Shown here piece after piece: positions 11,501-21,923 of a DNA stretch of 64,000 nt. The DNA lies in the NCBI GenBank assembly GCA_963853835.1, contig OY970829.1, positions 5,872,446 through 5,936,445 on the forward strand. Reading direction: 5' to 3'. Every line of letters begins with the position of its first letter. The first letter of the stretch is position 1. The position numbers and the translations under genes were made by a program. The notes beneath the pieces were generated by a model, which searched no databases, was not told where the DNA came from, and saw only the letters and a program-made list of their open reading frames with translations. The DNA comes from Calendula officinalis. Taxonomy: Eukaryota > Streptophyta > Magnoliopsida > Asterales > Asteraceae.

Positions 11501-12910
11501 CATGTGGCTATTCCGCCATAAATTTCATGCGGATGGGACGTTACAAAGATATAAAGCACGGTTGGTAGTAAATGGAAAATCTCAAACAATTGGCATTGAT
11601 TGTGACGATACTTTTAGCCCGGTAGTAAAACCGGCCACGATCCGAACCGTACTCAGTCTCGCAGTCTCAAAATCATGGCCCATACACCAACTCGATGTGA
11701 AAAATGCATTTCTACACGGTGACCTTAATGAAACAGTTTTTATGCACCAACCACCCGGGTTTGTCGACCAAAGTGCACCAAATCATGTATGTAGATTGCG
11801 AAAATCATTATACGGGCTTAAACAAGCCCCACGGGCTTGGTACAATCGGTTTGCGAATTATATCACCAAAAACGGGTTCCGAAGCAGTACTTGTGACAAC
11901 TCGTTGTTTATACATCGTCAAGGGGATCAAACGGCTTATATCTTATTATATGTTGACGATATTATCCTTACGGCCTCCTCAAACAAGTTTTTAACTTCCA
12001 TCATACAAACTCTCTCGCGAGAATTTGCTGTGACGGATCTTGGGGTGTTACATCATTTCTTGGGCATTGCAGTTTCACGTGACACAAAAGGCTTATTTCT
12101 ATCCCAATCACATTATGCTCAAGATATATTAAAACGGGCTTCGATGACAACATGCAATCCATGCAACACTCCGGTAGATACAAACGCCAAACTTAGTGCC
12201 ACTGCCGGAAAACCCCTTGCCGACGGTACCTTATACCGCAGTTTAGCCGGAGCACTTCAATACCTCACGTTTACTCGGCCGGACATATCTTATGCGGTAC
12301 AACAGATTTGCTTGTTCATGCACTCTCCTCGTGATGCTCATTTTAATTTCATGAAACGCGTATTGCGATACGTTAAAGGTACTATACACTATGGCGTACG
12401 CATTATTAATTCACCCAGTCACACGCTCACAGCTTATTCTGACGCCGACTGGGGTGGTTGCCCTGACTCACGAAGGTCAACTTCGGGCTATTGTGTATAT
12501 CTTGGGGACAATTTAATATCTTGGTCATCTAAAAGACAAACCACTATGTCAAGATCAAGTGCCGAAGCCGAATATAGAGGGGTCGCCAACGCCGTAGCTG
12601 AAACGAGTTGGTTGCGTAATTTATTACTCGAACTACATGAACCGTTACGCAAAGCAACGATTGTTTACTGTGATAACGTCTCCGCAGTATATTTGTCGGG
12701 AAATCCAGTTCAACACCAACGGACAAAACATGTTGAAATTAATATTCATTTTGTACGCAAAAAAGTCAAAATCGGACATATTCGAGTTTTACACGTCTGA
12801 GCTGCTTACCAATATGCCGATATTTTCATCAAGGGATTACCGCGACAACTTTTCGAGACATTTCGTGACAGTTTGAGCGTCCGCTCTCCTCCGCTCCAAC
12901 TGTGGGGGAC
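8592..12910 (+). pseudogene. Degraded Copia gag-pol polyprotein
   Basis: The frame opens at ATG 8592 (MSSTTPTAST). Order: UBN2/gag domain (to ~9250), Arg/Gly-rich tail with no CCHC knuckle seen, aspartic protease WYMDSGASSHM (~9705), GAG-pre-integrase zinc site WHNRLGHP...CHSC (~10100-10210), integrase core with SERMLRRLND (~10575-10610), reverse transcriptase with YVDDI (~11950), and RNase H with YSDADWGG and AEAEYRG. Lesions: one-base losses at the G-run 9364-9369, at the T-run 10234-10237 and near 11155-11165, plus a TGA at 12798-12800 followed by a continuous open tail up to the polypurine tract. The integrase motif reads CDLGGEF where CDNGGEF is usual. The element is unlikely to be autonomous as written. 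Confidence 0.9.
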
Positions 12911-13055
12911 TATTAGTAAATATGTATTATATTTTGTGTATCTCGTATTTAGGTAGTTAGATATTTTGGAGATTATTTCCTTGTTTGTATTGCCCTATAT
13001 ATAGGGATCTTTATGTTAATAATATCATTCAAGTATTGAACCATAAACACTTTTA
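12911..13055 (+). repeat. 3' LTR of Copia element 1
   Basis: 145 bp beginning tattagtaaatatg right after the polypurine tract and ending aaacactttta, followed by the target duplication agtaa. Confidence 0.95.
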
Positions 13056-13060
13056 AGTAA

Positions 13061-13867
13061 TGCAGATGTCACAAGTTCAAGTCTTGCATGGGTGGGCCGT
13101 GGGTGTAGTGGTGTGGTGAGTAATTCTTCCAAAATGGTGTTGTGTGGTTGTTTGTGTAACATCTGATGTAGCGAAATTTTCGATGCGGCTTGTAGTACCC
13201 ATACTCACCAGGTGTATGATAAAGCTTGACTCGGATATGTTCATTTATAATCATAGAAAACTTATGTTTATTTATATACATGTGTGTAAGTATATGTATT
13301 AAAAGGTTAACAGATAAAACTTAAGATGTGTTGGTAAAGCTTAATGATTTTATACACAAGCTCTTAGACTCAATTATTCTCATTACCAACATCTATATAA
13401 ACCCCCTATATAAAGTAATGAGATATGATGCATATCGGTATGTCAACCGCAAGGGTGATGACACCGGACAAGTAATATGCAAGAATAACGACGAAACATG
13501 ACGAATGCTCCTGGGGTACATATCCCAATGATCGATTTGCGTATAAAACGGATTTCCTGGGAAAAGCATATCGAGACTAGGGCGCATTAAATGCTCCAGT
13601 CATAAAATTTAAGCCTAATTTTATGCTTAATTGCTCCAATATGCAGAGTTTAAAACTGTAAGTTAAATTGATTAATTTTAACTAGTTTTGGTTCTTTAAA
13701 TTTGTAACTTGTATATTGTTGTTGAAATATTTACTTTAGTATACGAATTTATGACTTATACTGTCAATATTATGCATAAAGTTGCAAAATCAATACCAAT
13801 TCTGATTTCCATAAGTAATTTTCTTGACTTAATTGCTCATAATGATATTATAGAAAGTGTGATGCAT
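13061..13867. other. Intergenic DNA without recognisable genes
   Basis: AT-rich. Short minus-strand open frames (for example 13069-13281 and 13393-13587) have no family features and look like chance frames. Nothing else is supported. Confidence 0.5.
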
Positions 13868-13876
13868 ATAATAATA

Positions 13877-14346
13877 GAGTTTTGACAATGACAGCCCTTA
13901 GAGCTATCAATAAGAACAGATAAGAATGAACAGTTTTGAGTATGATTCGAGGAGGAATTTGGATGTTGCTAAAAATAAGGAACACAATTTGACTAATGAA
14001 GTTAAAATGAAGTAAATAGTATAAAATGTAACTAATTATTACTCCCTCCGTCCCACAAAAAAGTTCTCATTTCCTTTGGGCACAAATATTTAGGAGATAG
14101 TTGATAGTGGGGTCTTTGGTACTATTTTTGATTAAAATATAAGGTTAATTGGAGAGAGAAAGTGTTTTTAAGAGATAGTTGGTGGTGGGGCCCAAATAAT
14201 AATATTATTTAATAGAAATGGGAACTTTTTTGTGGGACAAAATTTATGATAGAAATGAGAACTTTTTTGTGGGACGGAGGGAGTAATTTTCAAAATGAAG
14301 TATTCCATTTTATTGACAACCACAAGAGCTGTCATTATCAAAACTC
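13877..14346. mobile_element. Mutator-type MITE with 9-bp target duplication
   Basis: Ends gagttttgacaatgacagc and the inverse of gagttttgataatgacagc, flanked by ataataata at 13868-13876 and 14347-14355. A perfect 9-bp duplication is the Mutator (MULE) signature. The same gacagccctta/gggctgtc terminal motif recurs at 4744 and 15992. It is interrupted by a Stowaway element at 14042. Confidence 0.8.
14042..14283. mobile_element. Stowaway-type MITE nested in the Mutator MITE
   Basis: Canonical termini ctccctccgtcccacaaa and their inverse, flanked by TA on both sides (14040-14041 and 14284-14285). This is the Tc1/mariner Stowaway pattern. 242 bp, no ORF. Confidence 0.9.
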
Positions 14347-14785
14347 ATAATAATATATGTATATTACTACAATTGAGTTAATTTTTGCTCCTTTTGCATA
14401 CATAAGAGTTTTTAAGGTTTGAGTGTATGCACTTGAAAAGTGTAAAAGTTGCACTTTCAAACAATCAAATAGAACACAAAGCAGAAAACAAAAGCTTTAG
14501 CCGAGTGGCTTGAAAGTATGCTTACTTTCTTTTCTCTTTTCTTTTTTTAATACAAAACAGTATTTGATGTACTCGTGAATAATTAAATAATTTAGTAATG
14601 GTTAATCCACTTCCTTCAAGGTTATACTTTTTTTTCTTTCAAATGTATATTATCATTACTAGTATTGTGGACTGCTCATATCTCTACTATCTATAATGCA
14701 TTTAGGACCTTTTCATAAATAGCTGACTAAAAATTCAGCCAAATACTTACCATTTTTAGAAATTAACCATTTTGCTATAAAAAAA

Positions 14786-14870
14786 CGCTACACCATGATT
14801 CGAACCAGCAATCTGTGGGTAAAATAACAACGCCCAAACCACCAGGACAAGACTCCAGTTGCGGTTTAAT
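14786..14870 (-). other. tRNA-like (SINE-like) fragment
   Basis: On the minus strand this contains a B-box-like ggttcgaatc and an A-box-like tggtggtttgggcg about 35-40 bases upstream, the spacing of a tRNA-derived pol III promoter. There is no cloverleaf. It may be a decayed SINE head or chance. Confidence 0.3.
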
Positions 14871-15991
14871 ACCCAAACACAAACTTAATAAATGATATCA
14901 GCCTGTTCGGCCAATCATTTAAAGTTATCTGGAATGTAGGCTTCGCCCACCAAAACAATTGACTGGCCAGAATCGATTCTCTGTTCCTTCAAAATTCAAA
15001 CTTGAAGCCATTGTCTCATCGGTTCCTTCAACGTGATGATTTCTTTCCCTAACCAAGATATTTCATCGCCTCCTCGGTTCCACCAGTGCCTCCTCGATTC
15101 CACCATTGCAACCTCAACATTAAAAAATTGCGGCTGATTTCACGAGAAGCCGAAGATTGAAGAGATGAAAATGCAGTCTCTCACGCAGCGGCCCAAGACT
15201 CTTCGACCATCCTTCGATTCTTCTGGTAAGTGTTCGATTCGATTTTTATTCAGTATCTCAACCGGATTTTATATATTGTATCTCAATTCGCTTAGGGTTC
15301 TTTATTCGATTTTGGATACTGAAATTAGGGCTGTTAATTCGTTTTTTATCTGTATCTTAATTCGATTTTATATACTGAAATTAGTGTTCTTAATTAGAGT
15401 TCTTAATATTCTTCAATTTGATTTTATATACTGACTTTGACTTTAGGACCTTTCTCTTTTATCTTCAATTCTATTATCTTAATTTGGTACAGGTATTTGC
15501 GATTGGAAATGGAACAAATGATGCTGCAACTTTACATTAACAGTGGTTTAAACACTTCGTGGATTTCATTAACCTTGTCATAGGCATGGTGGTAAGTAGA
15601 GATATTAAGGGGTCGTTTGATAGTTGCTAATTGAATTAGTGCTGATTGAGTTAGTTGCGGATTGAGTTAGGAGCTAATTGAGTTAGAACTTCTGATTGAA
15701 ACCATGTGTTTGATTATGTAACTAATTGTATGTGTTGAATGATGAAAAGTGACCATATTACCCTTATATCATCTCTTATGTTGAATAGATAAAGTTCCTA
15801 ATAATTGTAAAAAATAAATAGAAATATTCATACAAAATATAAAATAAATATAAATTATTTAAAATTTAAATACAAATTATCATACCGAACATACTTAAAT
15901 CCAACTATCAAATAACTTTGTGGTTAACCTAATTAAAAACACAATCTTCATTGATAGAACTAAACAATACTCTGTTTGAATAATAATAAAA

Positions 15992-16147
15992 GTGTTTTGA
16001 TAATGACAGTCCTAAGGGCTGTCTCTAAGTGCATTAAAAATGGTACAAATGAGTCAATCCTGAAATTCAGGAGTCGGTTATAGATGAATGTGCAAGTAAT
16101 TTATGCATGTCTTATGACAGCCCTTAAGGCTGTCATTATCAAAAAAC
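15992..16147. mobile_element. Short Mutator-type MITE of the gacagccctta family, inside Helitron 1
   Basis: 156 bp with ends gtgttttgataatgacag and the inverse of ggttttttgataatgacag. Each end carries a near-palindromic gacagyccttaagggctgtc. A decayed 9-bp duplication (ataataaaa versus cgaataaaa) flanks it. It is related to 13877-14346. Confidence 0.6.
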
Positions 16148-17802
16148 CGAATAAAAAATTAGGTGGAAATTAGAATGATCTACAAATTATTTATTTCTCC
16201 TGTATATTAAATAATATAATAAATAATTAAAATAGAGAGTATTTGTTATGAAAATGACAGGTGCGTCCTTCATAGCTGCATTAATTCCATTGTACTGCAA
16301 CAGTAGACAGACTAGAGTACAGATCATCGATTATGGAAACAGAACAGACCATCAAATATGCTTTTTGGAAGTGTCATATAAGGAAACAGACCCAGTCCCA
16401 TCTCTTTTAGAATCGGACTGAATTAGAACTTCAGGTTGGACCGGGTCAGCATCTCTGACCGAGTCAGACGTATTTTGGGGATATCAAACAATATGGTTCG
16501 GACCGAATCTATAATTGAAGACTGGGTCAGAAAATTAAGCCCAATCAAACAAGCCCTTGTTTGAGATGGAAGCACTTGAGCTGGTTGTCGGAACACAACA
16601 TCTAAAACGGGCATCCATCTTCCAAAACTTCCAACATCTTCAATCATCACAGCTTCATTTGAGCTCGCTTTTTTTGAATGGGTGAACTAGAATTGTGTTT
16701 GGAGGAGCAATGCCAGGAAGTTAAAAATTCATTATGAATTGTGTTTGAAGGTATGTTCCCATATTTGTTAAGCATTTAATATATTTTTTCTATGTTTTTA
16801 GTTGTTCCGGGTTGACCGGCTATTTCAACTGTTGAATGGTTGACCTGCCAGCCATCTTGTGACCCAACCTTTTTTTACAGGGTCGAGTGATAACCCAGGA
16901 TTTATATGATTGATTAATTCTTGCTACAATTGATTTCATTACAAGTTTGTATATTCACCCTTTTTGAAATGTAAATCTATTTGATGATTTTGTTTTTCAT
17001 ATTCAGAACTAAATGGTAAAGTGGTTGTTTGGGATTTGAAAAACCATCAAACTTGCTTCGCAATATTTTTTTGAACATGTCAACCAAAGTTTAAGGGTTA
17101 AAAGTTAAAATGGATGTTTGAGGATTAAAATGTAATTAACCCATAATTTGAACACATTTTCGGTTTAAAAGTTTGGTTAAATTCTCTTTTTTTTTTTTTG
17201 TGAAGGTAGATGATGATGATGCATCAGGAGCAGATGAATAATTAAAAATGGAAATTGAGGGAACACCATTAACATCTGGTGTTACCGAGAGCAAGAAGAA
17301 TGTTGATGAAAAATCATAGAGAGATGATGATGCATCTTAACAAAGCCACGTAAAAAGAGGGGACTTCTAGAAGCCAACATGGTTAGTTTCTAATCTCTAT
17401 TTAACTAATTAGTGTAGATATCCTGAAAACAAGGAACAAAAATATTCAAAAAGAAAATGACATCTGACTGAAGTTGATTCCTCTCTATCTGGCTACTTCT
17501 TTTATGAGCGGTAGTTTTGTAGTTATTTATTACACGTTTCTAACATTTTGGTTCTCAAAATTTGGTTTGTTTTTGTATTACATACTATTTTGTTATCATT
17601 TATGCAACTTTTTGCAATCCAATATCTTTTATAAAATGCATTGGGACCTTTATAAAATAGCCATATTTAATTTTCAGCAAACACTTGCAACACATGTGTG
17701 TTATTAACATTTACCAACACTACCGTCAAATCAACCACCAATTTGTCGACTCCAAGTAAGTTGTAGGTACCCGCCGCCGCATTGCGCGGGTACCCTTCTA
17801 GT

Positions 17803-18786
17803 AGAACTTAATTTCTGGTTGAACTAGTAGCAGCTTTGCAATGATTGTTTGCAAATGATTTGCGTTTGTTTTGTGGCGATCTTGGCTAAAGTAAGTCTGT
17901 TTATATAATATATATCCTACTTTAAACACTTAAAGTAATTGTACTTAAATTTATTCCCGAAAACTGAAGATCACTTATGATTGTTAATTTGTTATTATGC
18001 GAAAAACATCTTAAAAGAAATTGCTTGTTGGTGGAATATTCTCATGCCTAACAATTCTCTGTCATCAATTCTTTCTTAGGGTGACTCTTGCAGTTTTCTG
18101 GGAGATAAGTTACATATTTTCAATTCGGTGGTTTTTACTTTCATCTGGCAAGTATGGAAGGCTAGGCAAGGAATGGTTTGATTTTTGTAAAGAAAAAAGT
18201 CGAGGTGGATAGGTCATTTGTTTTGATTCAAGGTTTTTCATTCTTTTAGACGAGGCAGCATGGCTCGTGCGATGCACGGGCTTCGTTCACAATAATGAGT
18301 TATTTTGAGTGTATATCGTGTACAATTTACTGGTGTCACCTGGAAAGTACAAAAAGTGAGATCGGTTACATAAAATCTGAACACAAACACACATATAATT
18401 GTCGAAAAAGGGGACAATATCAAATGGACTGGATCCCATTCTCGTCACCATCCCTTACCTAATAAATACAATATGTTTATATACTTAAACGTGAATAAGA
18501 TAATAGATCATACAATTTTTCACGTGTTTCCTTTACCAAAATCAAATAGAGTACACAACCTATTTAGCCATGAGCAACCCCCAATAAACATATGAATAGC
18601 TTACCATAAGTTTGGTGAACTTGTACGCAATTAAACGTAAGTAAGTCATCCACACATTCATCTTCTATCTTTGATGATTAAATTAACACATTTACAAATT
18701 TCATCATCACTGCCTAAGGTTTGTCTTATGGTTTCTTTCGAATTTCTGATGTATTTGTGGCCTCAGGCTCATCTTTATTATATATA
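17803..18786. other. Spacer between the two Helitrons
   Basis: Apart from the LINE remnant, one palindromic hairpin (minus strand, gcccgtgcatcgcacgagc, about 18262-18280) resembles a decayed Helitron 3' end, but no clean CTRR terminus follows. No gene is supported. Confidence 0.4.
18060..18215 (+). pseudogene. LINE reverse-transcriptase C-terminal remnant
   Basis: Reading around 18135-18215 gives FIWQVWKAR, then with a small frame slip NGLIFVKKK. This is the W-x-x-W-K-A-R-N sequence that follows the zf-RVT zinc-binding domain in plant LINE reverse transcriptases. The frame is broken and only a short piece survives. Confidence 0.5.
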
Positions 18787-18834
18787 CTAGCTTATAACCC
18801 GTGATATATACTAGCTTATAACCCGTGATAAATC
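18787..18834. repeat. Tandemly duplicated Helitron 3' terminus
   Basis: ctagcttataacccgtgata occurs at 18787 and again at 18811, so the CTAG end and half of the hairpin are present twice in direct orientation. The outer copy lacks the second hairpin arm. Confidence 0.8.
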
Positions 18835-21743
18835 ACGGGTGGCTTGTATAAATTTTCGTAATATTTTAATAACTTTTTACTTTCTTAAGAACACTTCATT
18901 TATAGTAAAAGTAGTCCAAAGTGTATTCTTAGTGCATAAAACCTCCAACAATATCATTTTATTAAAAAAAAATTCTAAATCATAGTCGAATAATGTAATT
19001 TTTATAATCATATTGGAAACTCTACTTATTTAAAATGATGCTAAACATAAAACATTCTAGGTCAACCAACCAAAAAGTATTTAACCTGCAAGTTTTGCCA
19101 AATCTAATAAACTTACGCCAATACTGGGCCCACCATATTAGAAGGGTGACAATACGCTAATTTGAATGTTCCATATGTCATCTTATTGGTGGAAGCAAAA
19201 ATAAGACAACAATAATTATGTTTTGGTATCAAGTAAATTGCAATAAGATAATTATATAGTGATTGTTTCCTCCAAGTTCCTCGCAAAGTAACCTCACTGC
19301 TCCTGTTGATTTAAAACTGATCTTGAATAACAAATAAGAAAGATTACTACCCAAAATGAAGCTACAATTAATTTAAAAGATTTTGAAGAATTTGAGTAGG
19401 TTTTAAGCTTCTCCAAGCACTGAAACCAAGGATTATATTTTACTCATTTCATATAAAGATAATTTTATTATTTTACCCATTTGACCCACTAGAGATCAAA
19501 GTCAAAAACTTATTTGGGATAAAAACATACCTTAACTTGTAAACTTTCATCAATTTTGGGTTAGAACTTGCCAATCTAAACTGCTCAAATCAGCCATTTG
19601 TTTCTTTATTACTTAGGCAAGCTAATGGGTCCAGGAGTGACTGAGTTTCATCAAACAACACAATGGGTATTTTGAAACCATTTCTTCAATCATTAAATCA
19701 TAAATAGAAGTCATTTTTAGCTGTGTAACTATGAAAAAGGTCTCAAAAGTCAAAATAGATACTAAAACTCAAAATATTGAAAGTTGTTGGTCAAGTTGAG
19801 AAATCTTGAGCTTTCTCTTCTTGAAAGTCCAGAAAAATAGAAGTATTTAACATATAAGTTTTATGGCAGGTGATTTTTATTAGTGATTATAATTGTTGGG
19901 CGGGAAATATATTCATTTTAAGGTAGGAAAATGTTTGACTTTGACTTTATCTAATAATAAAAAAGCTGAAACTAACTAAATCTAGAGGTTTTATTATAGC
20001 TTAAGAATAATTCAATGGTATTTTGAAACAAAGTTTAGAAAATTACTGAGACGGATTGCGCCATAAAATCAGTTTTAGCCTGTGTGCTCCTTGTTTTGCC
20101 CCATTATCATTAAAAGGGTATAATTAATTAGCTTTGACAAATAAATTCATTACTACGTTACACCAATTTAAAAGGGGCTGCCTATTGGCATTTATAGAAA
20201 TAATTAATAGGCACACAACACTTTACTCAATTAACTAAAAATCTACGGGTCAAACAAATAACCTTTCTGTACAAATCATAACTTGCATACTTGTTTACAC
20301 ATTGTCAAGTATTGTTTGATATCAGTCTATTTTGTTGAATAAAATGGTATGATTTTAGTCATTATAAAAAACACTTTGGACGAGTTTTAACCCGATTCAT
20401 AACTATATAGGTCGCTTTGTACCTTGATATAATCACTAATTGTCTTTGGAACACAATGCAAGAAGAACAGTTTCTTGATTTCTTTCCTGTATCCTTAACA
20501 AACCTGTAAATAACAAAGATAAAAGAATTAAAAAAATCTTCCTTTCGCGGTTTAGGGTAACTAATTATCAAGATGACTTTTGATCAACTTGACGAACGTC
20601 TGGAATTAATAAAATTTCAATTAGTAAATAAACTGTGTTACCACGAGTATACAAAAATTGACGACATACTTCCTCCGTTTCAAATACACTTTATTTTGGG
20701 GTGTTTCAAAATAAGTGATATTTAAACCAAAAATAGCCCAAAATTAGTTTACCCGAGGAAGTATGAAGGAGATTGCAATCTACAAACAAAAATGTTCCTT
20801 AAATATGTATTTACCACGAGTATAAAAACATGAATATCATAATTAAAAAACATAACCAAACCCATAAGAGAAACATAGCACAACCAAACTTTCGGTAAAC
20901 TGGCACTACCACTTGTATACATCAACATTTGACCTCAAATCCAAGTTATCTATCACCAGCAGTCACTATAATCAGCAAAACAAAACATAAGAAGAAAAAA
21001 TGATCAGAAAAAGTCAATTTACCAACCCTCAATTTCACACATATACGCATGGGTTGCTCCTGCTTTAAAACCACATACTAAAATGAAGCTTTGCAATTAA
21101 TACGAATTTTCTTCAAAACATTAATTTGACTAAAATTCATAAGCAAAATTCCGATAGATACAGTTAGATATGAATATGATGCAATTGGATATGAACGACA
21201 ATAACAGAAAGACTGATGCAATTGGAAGTTTGTGAGTTGAGGAATTTGAAACTTACATAAGCATCTTCAATTAGGGCTTGTCAACTACCTTGTGAATCGA
21301 TTAGGGCTATTCAGATTAGCACTAATTCACAAAATAGTTTCAATTTGATCCATCACCTGTAATTACACTAAGATCTTCAATCGACCGGATGTTTTGATGT
21401 GAGTTTTGTTTTCATTTTGTTGATGAGGAAATAAAGAACACCTGTTTTGATTTTGTCAATAGGTTATATTTCTTGAAGCAGAACTATAGAAGAGCTGTAG
21501 ACAGAGAGATGAAATCATGGGAATAAATATCGTGTATAATTCCTAAAATAATGCATTAAAATAGGAGTTTTATTTTTGCAAGCAAATAGTGGCTTTAAAA
21601 TAGAAAACGTACAGCTGCAAAAGGTTAAGTAGGGAGATGCAAACGTGGATGCCTACGTGTCAAGAGAATTATGACGTCATCATGACAAGGAAGGATTGAC
21701 ATGGCGGAAATTTAAAAACCTTTTCTTTTATTAGATATAGAGA
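18811..21743 (-). mobile_element. Helitron 2 (minus strand, non-autonomous, ~2.9 kb)
   Basis: On the minus strand the 5' end TCTCTATATCTAATAAAAG starts at 21743 and is preceded by A. The 3' end is the hairpin at 18821-18840 (stem acccgtgat/atcacgggt), then TATAAG, then CTAG at 18811-18814, followed by T. No Rep/helicase ORF is visible. A short Stowaway-like MITE (20669-20761) sits inside. The AT-rich interior has no recognisable gene. Confidence 0.8.
20669..20761. mobile_element. Short Stowaway-like MITE
   Basis: 93 bp, starting cttcctccgtttcaaat and ending gaggaag, with TA on both sides. It contains ttcaaaataagtgata, the subterminal phrase of the larger MITE family at 36695, 38068 and 42002. 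Confidence 0.65.
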
Positions 21744-21923
21744 TAAGTTTTTGTGGGTGGGTTTAGGTGGGTGATGACAATATCAAAACTCATCTTTACT
21801 TTTCCCAATTTTTTTCAACAGCAAAAAAAAAAAAAAAAAAATCACCCACACATCATATATTATTGAAACCCATTAATTAGTGCAAATATAAACACTCATC
21901 CTAACTTAATATATAACTTGTTA

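Larger units (their letters stand above)
8380..13055 (+). mobile_element. Ty1/Copia LTR retrotransposon with near-identical short LTRs
   Basis: 4676 bp bounded by 145-bp LTRs that differ at one position, and flanked by the 5-bp target duplication agtaa (8375-8379 and 13056-13060). A Met-tRNA primer site follows the 5' LTR, and a polypurine tract (tgtgggggac) precedes the 3' LTR. The domain order PR-INT-RT-RNaseH is that of Copia. Short LTRs suggest the Ale/Retrofit lineage, though this is an inference. The near-identity of the LTRs implies recent insertion, yet the coding region is broken in four places. Confidence 0.95.
14681..17801 (+). mobile_element. Helitron 1 (non-autonomous, ~3.1 kb)
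   Basis: The 5' end TCTCTACTATCTATAATGC is preceded by A. The 3' end is a 9-bp-stem hairpin (ggtacccgc at 17766-17774, gcgggtacc at 17786-17794) followed by CTTCTAG and a host T. These are the Helitron hallmarks: 5' TC, 3' hairpin plus CTRR, and insertion between A and T. A phrase near the 5' end (ataatgcatttaggacctttt) is echoed near 17635. The interior has no Rep/helicase gene. It holds the MITE at 15992 and exon-like pieces, for example an open frame from 15165 ending at a donor TCTG/GTAAGTG (~15223) and a possible acceptor near 15494. Those pieces could be captured host fragments but I do not recognise the genes. Confidence 0.8.

Noticed and set aside
18238..18300. Third Helitron 3' end (minus strand hairpin at ~18262-18280)
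   Set aside because: The hairpin is plausible but the required CTRR-T terminus is not clean and no matching 5' end was found.
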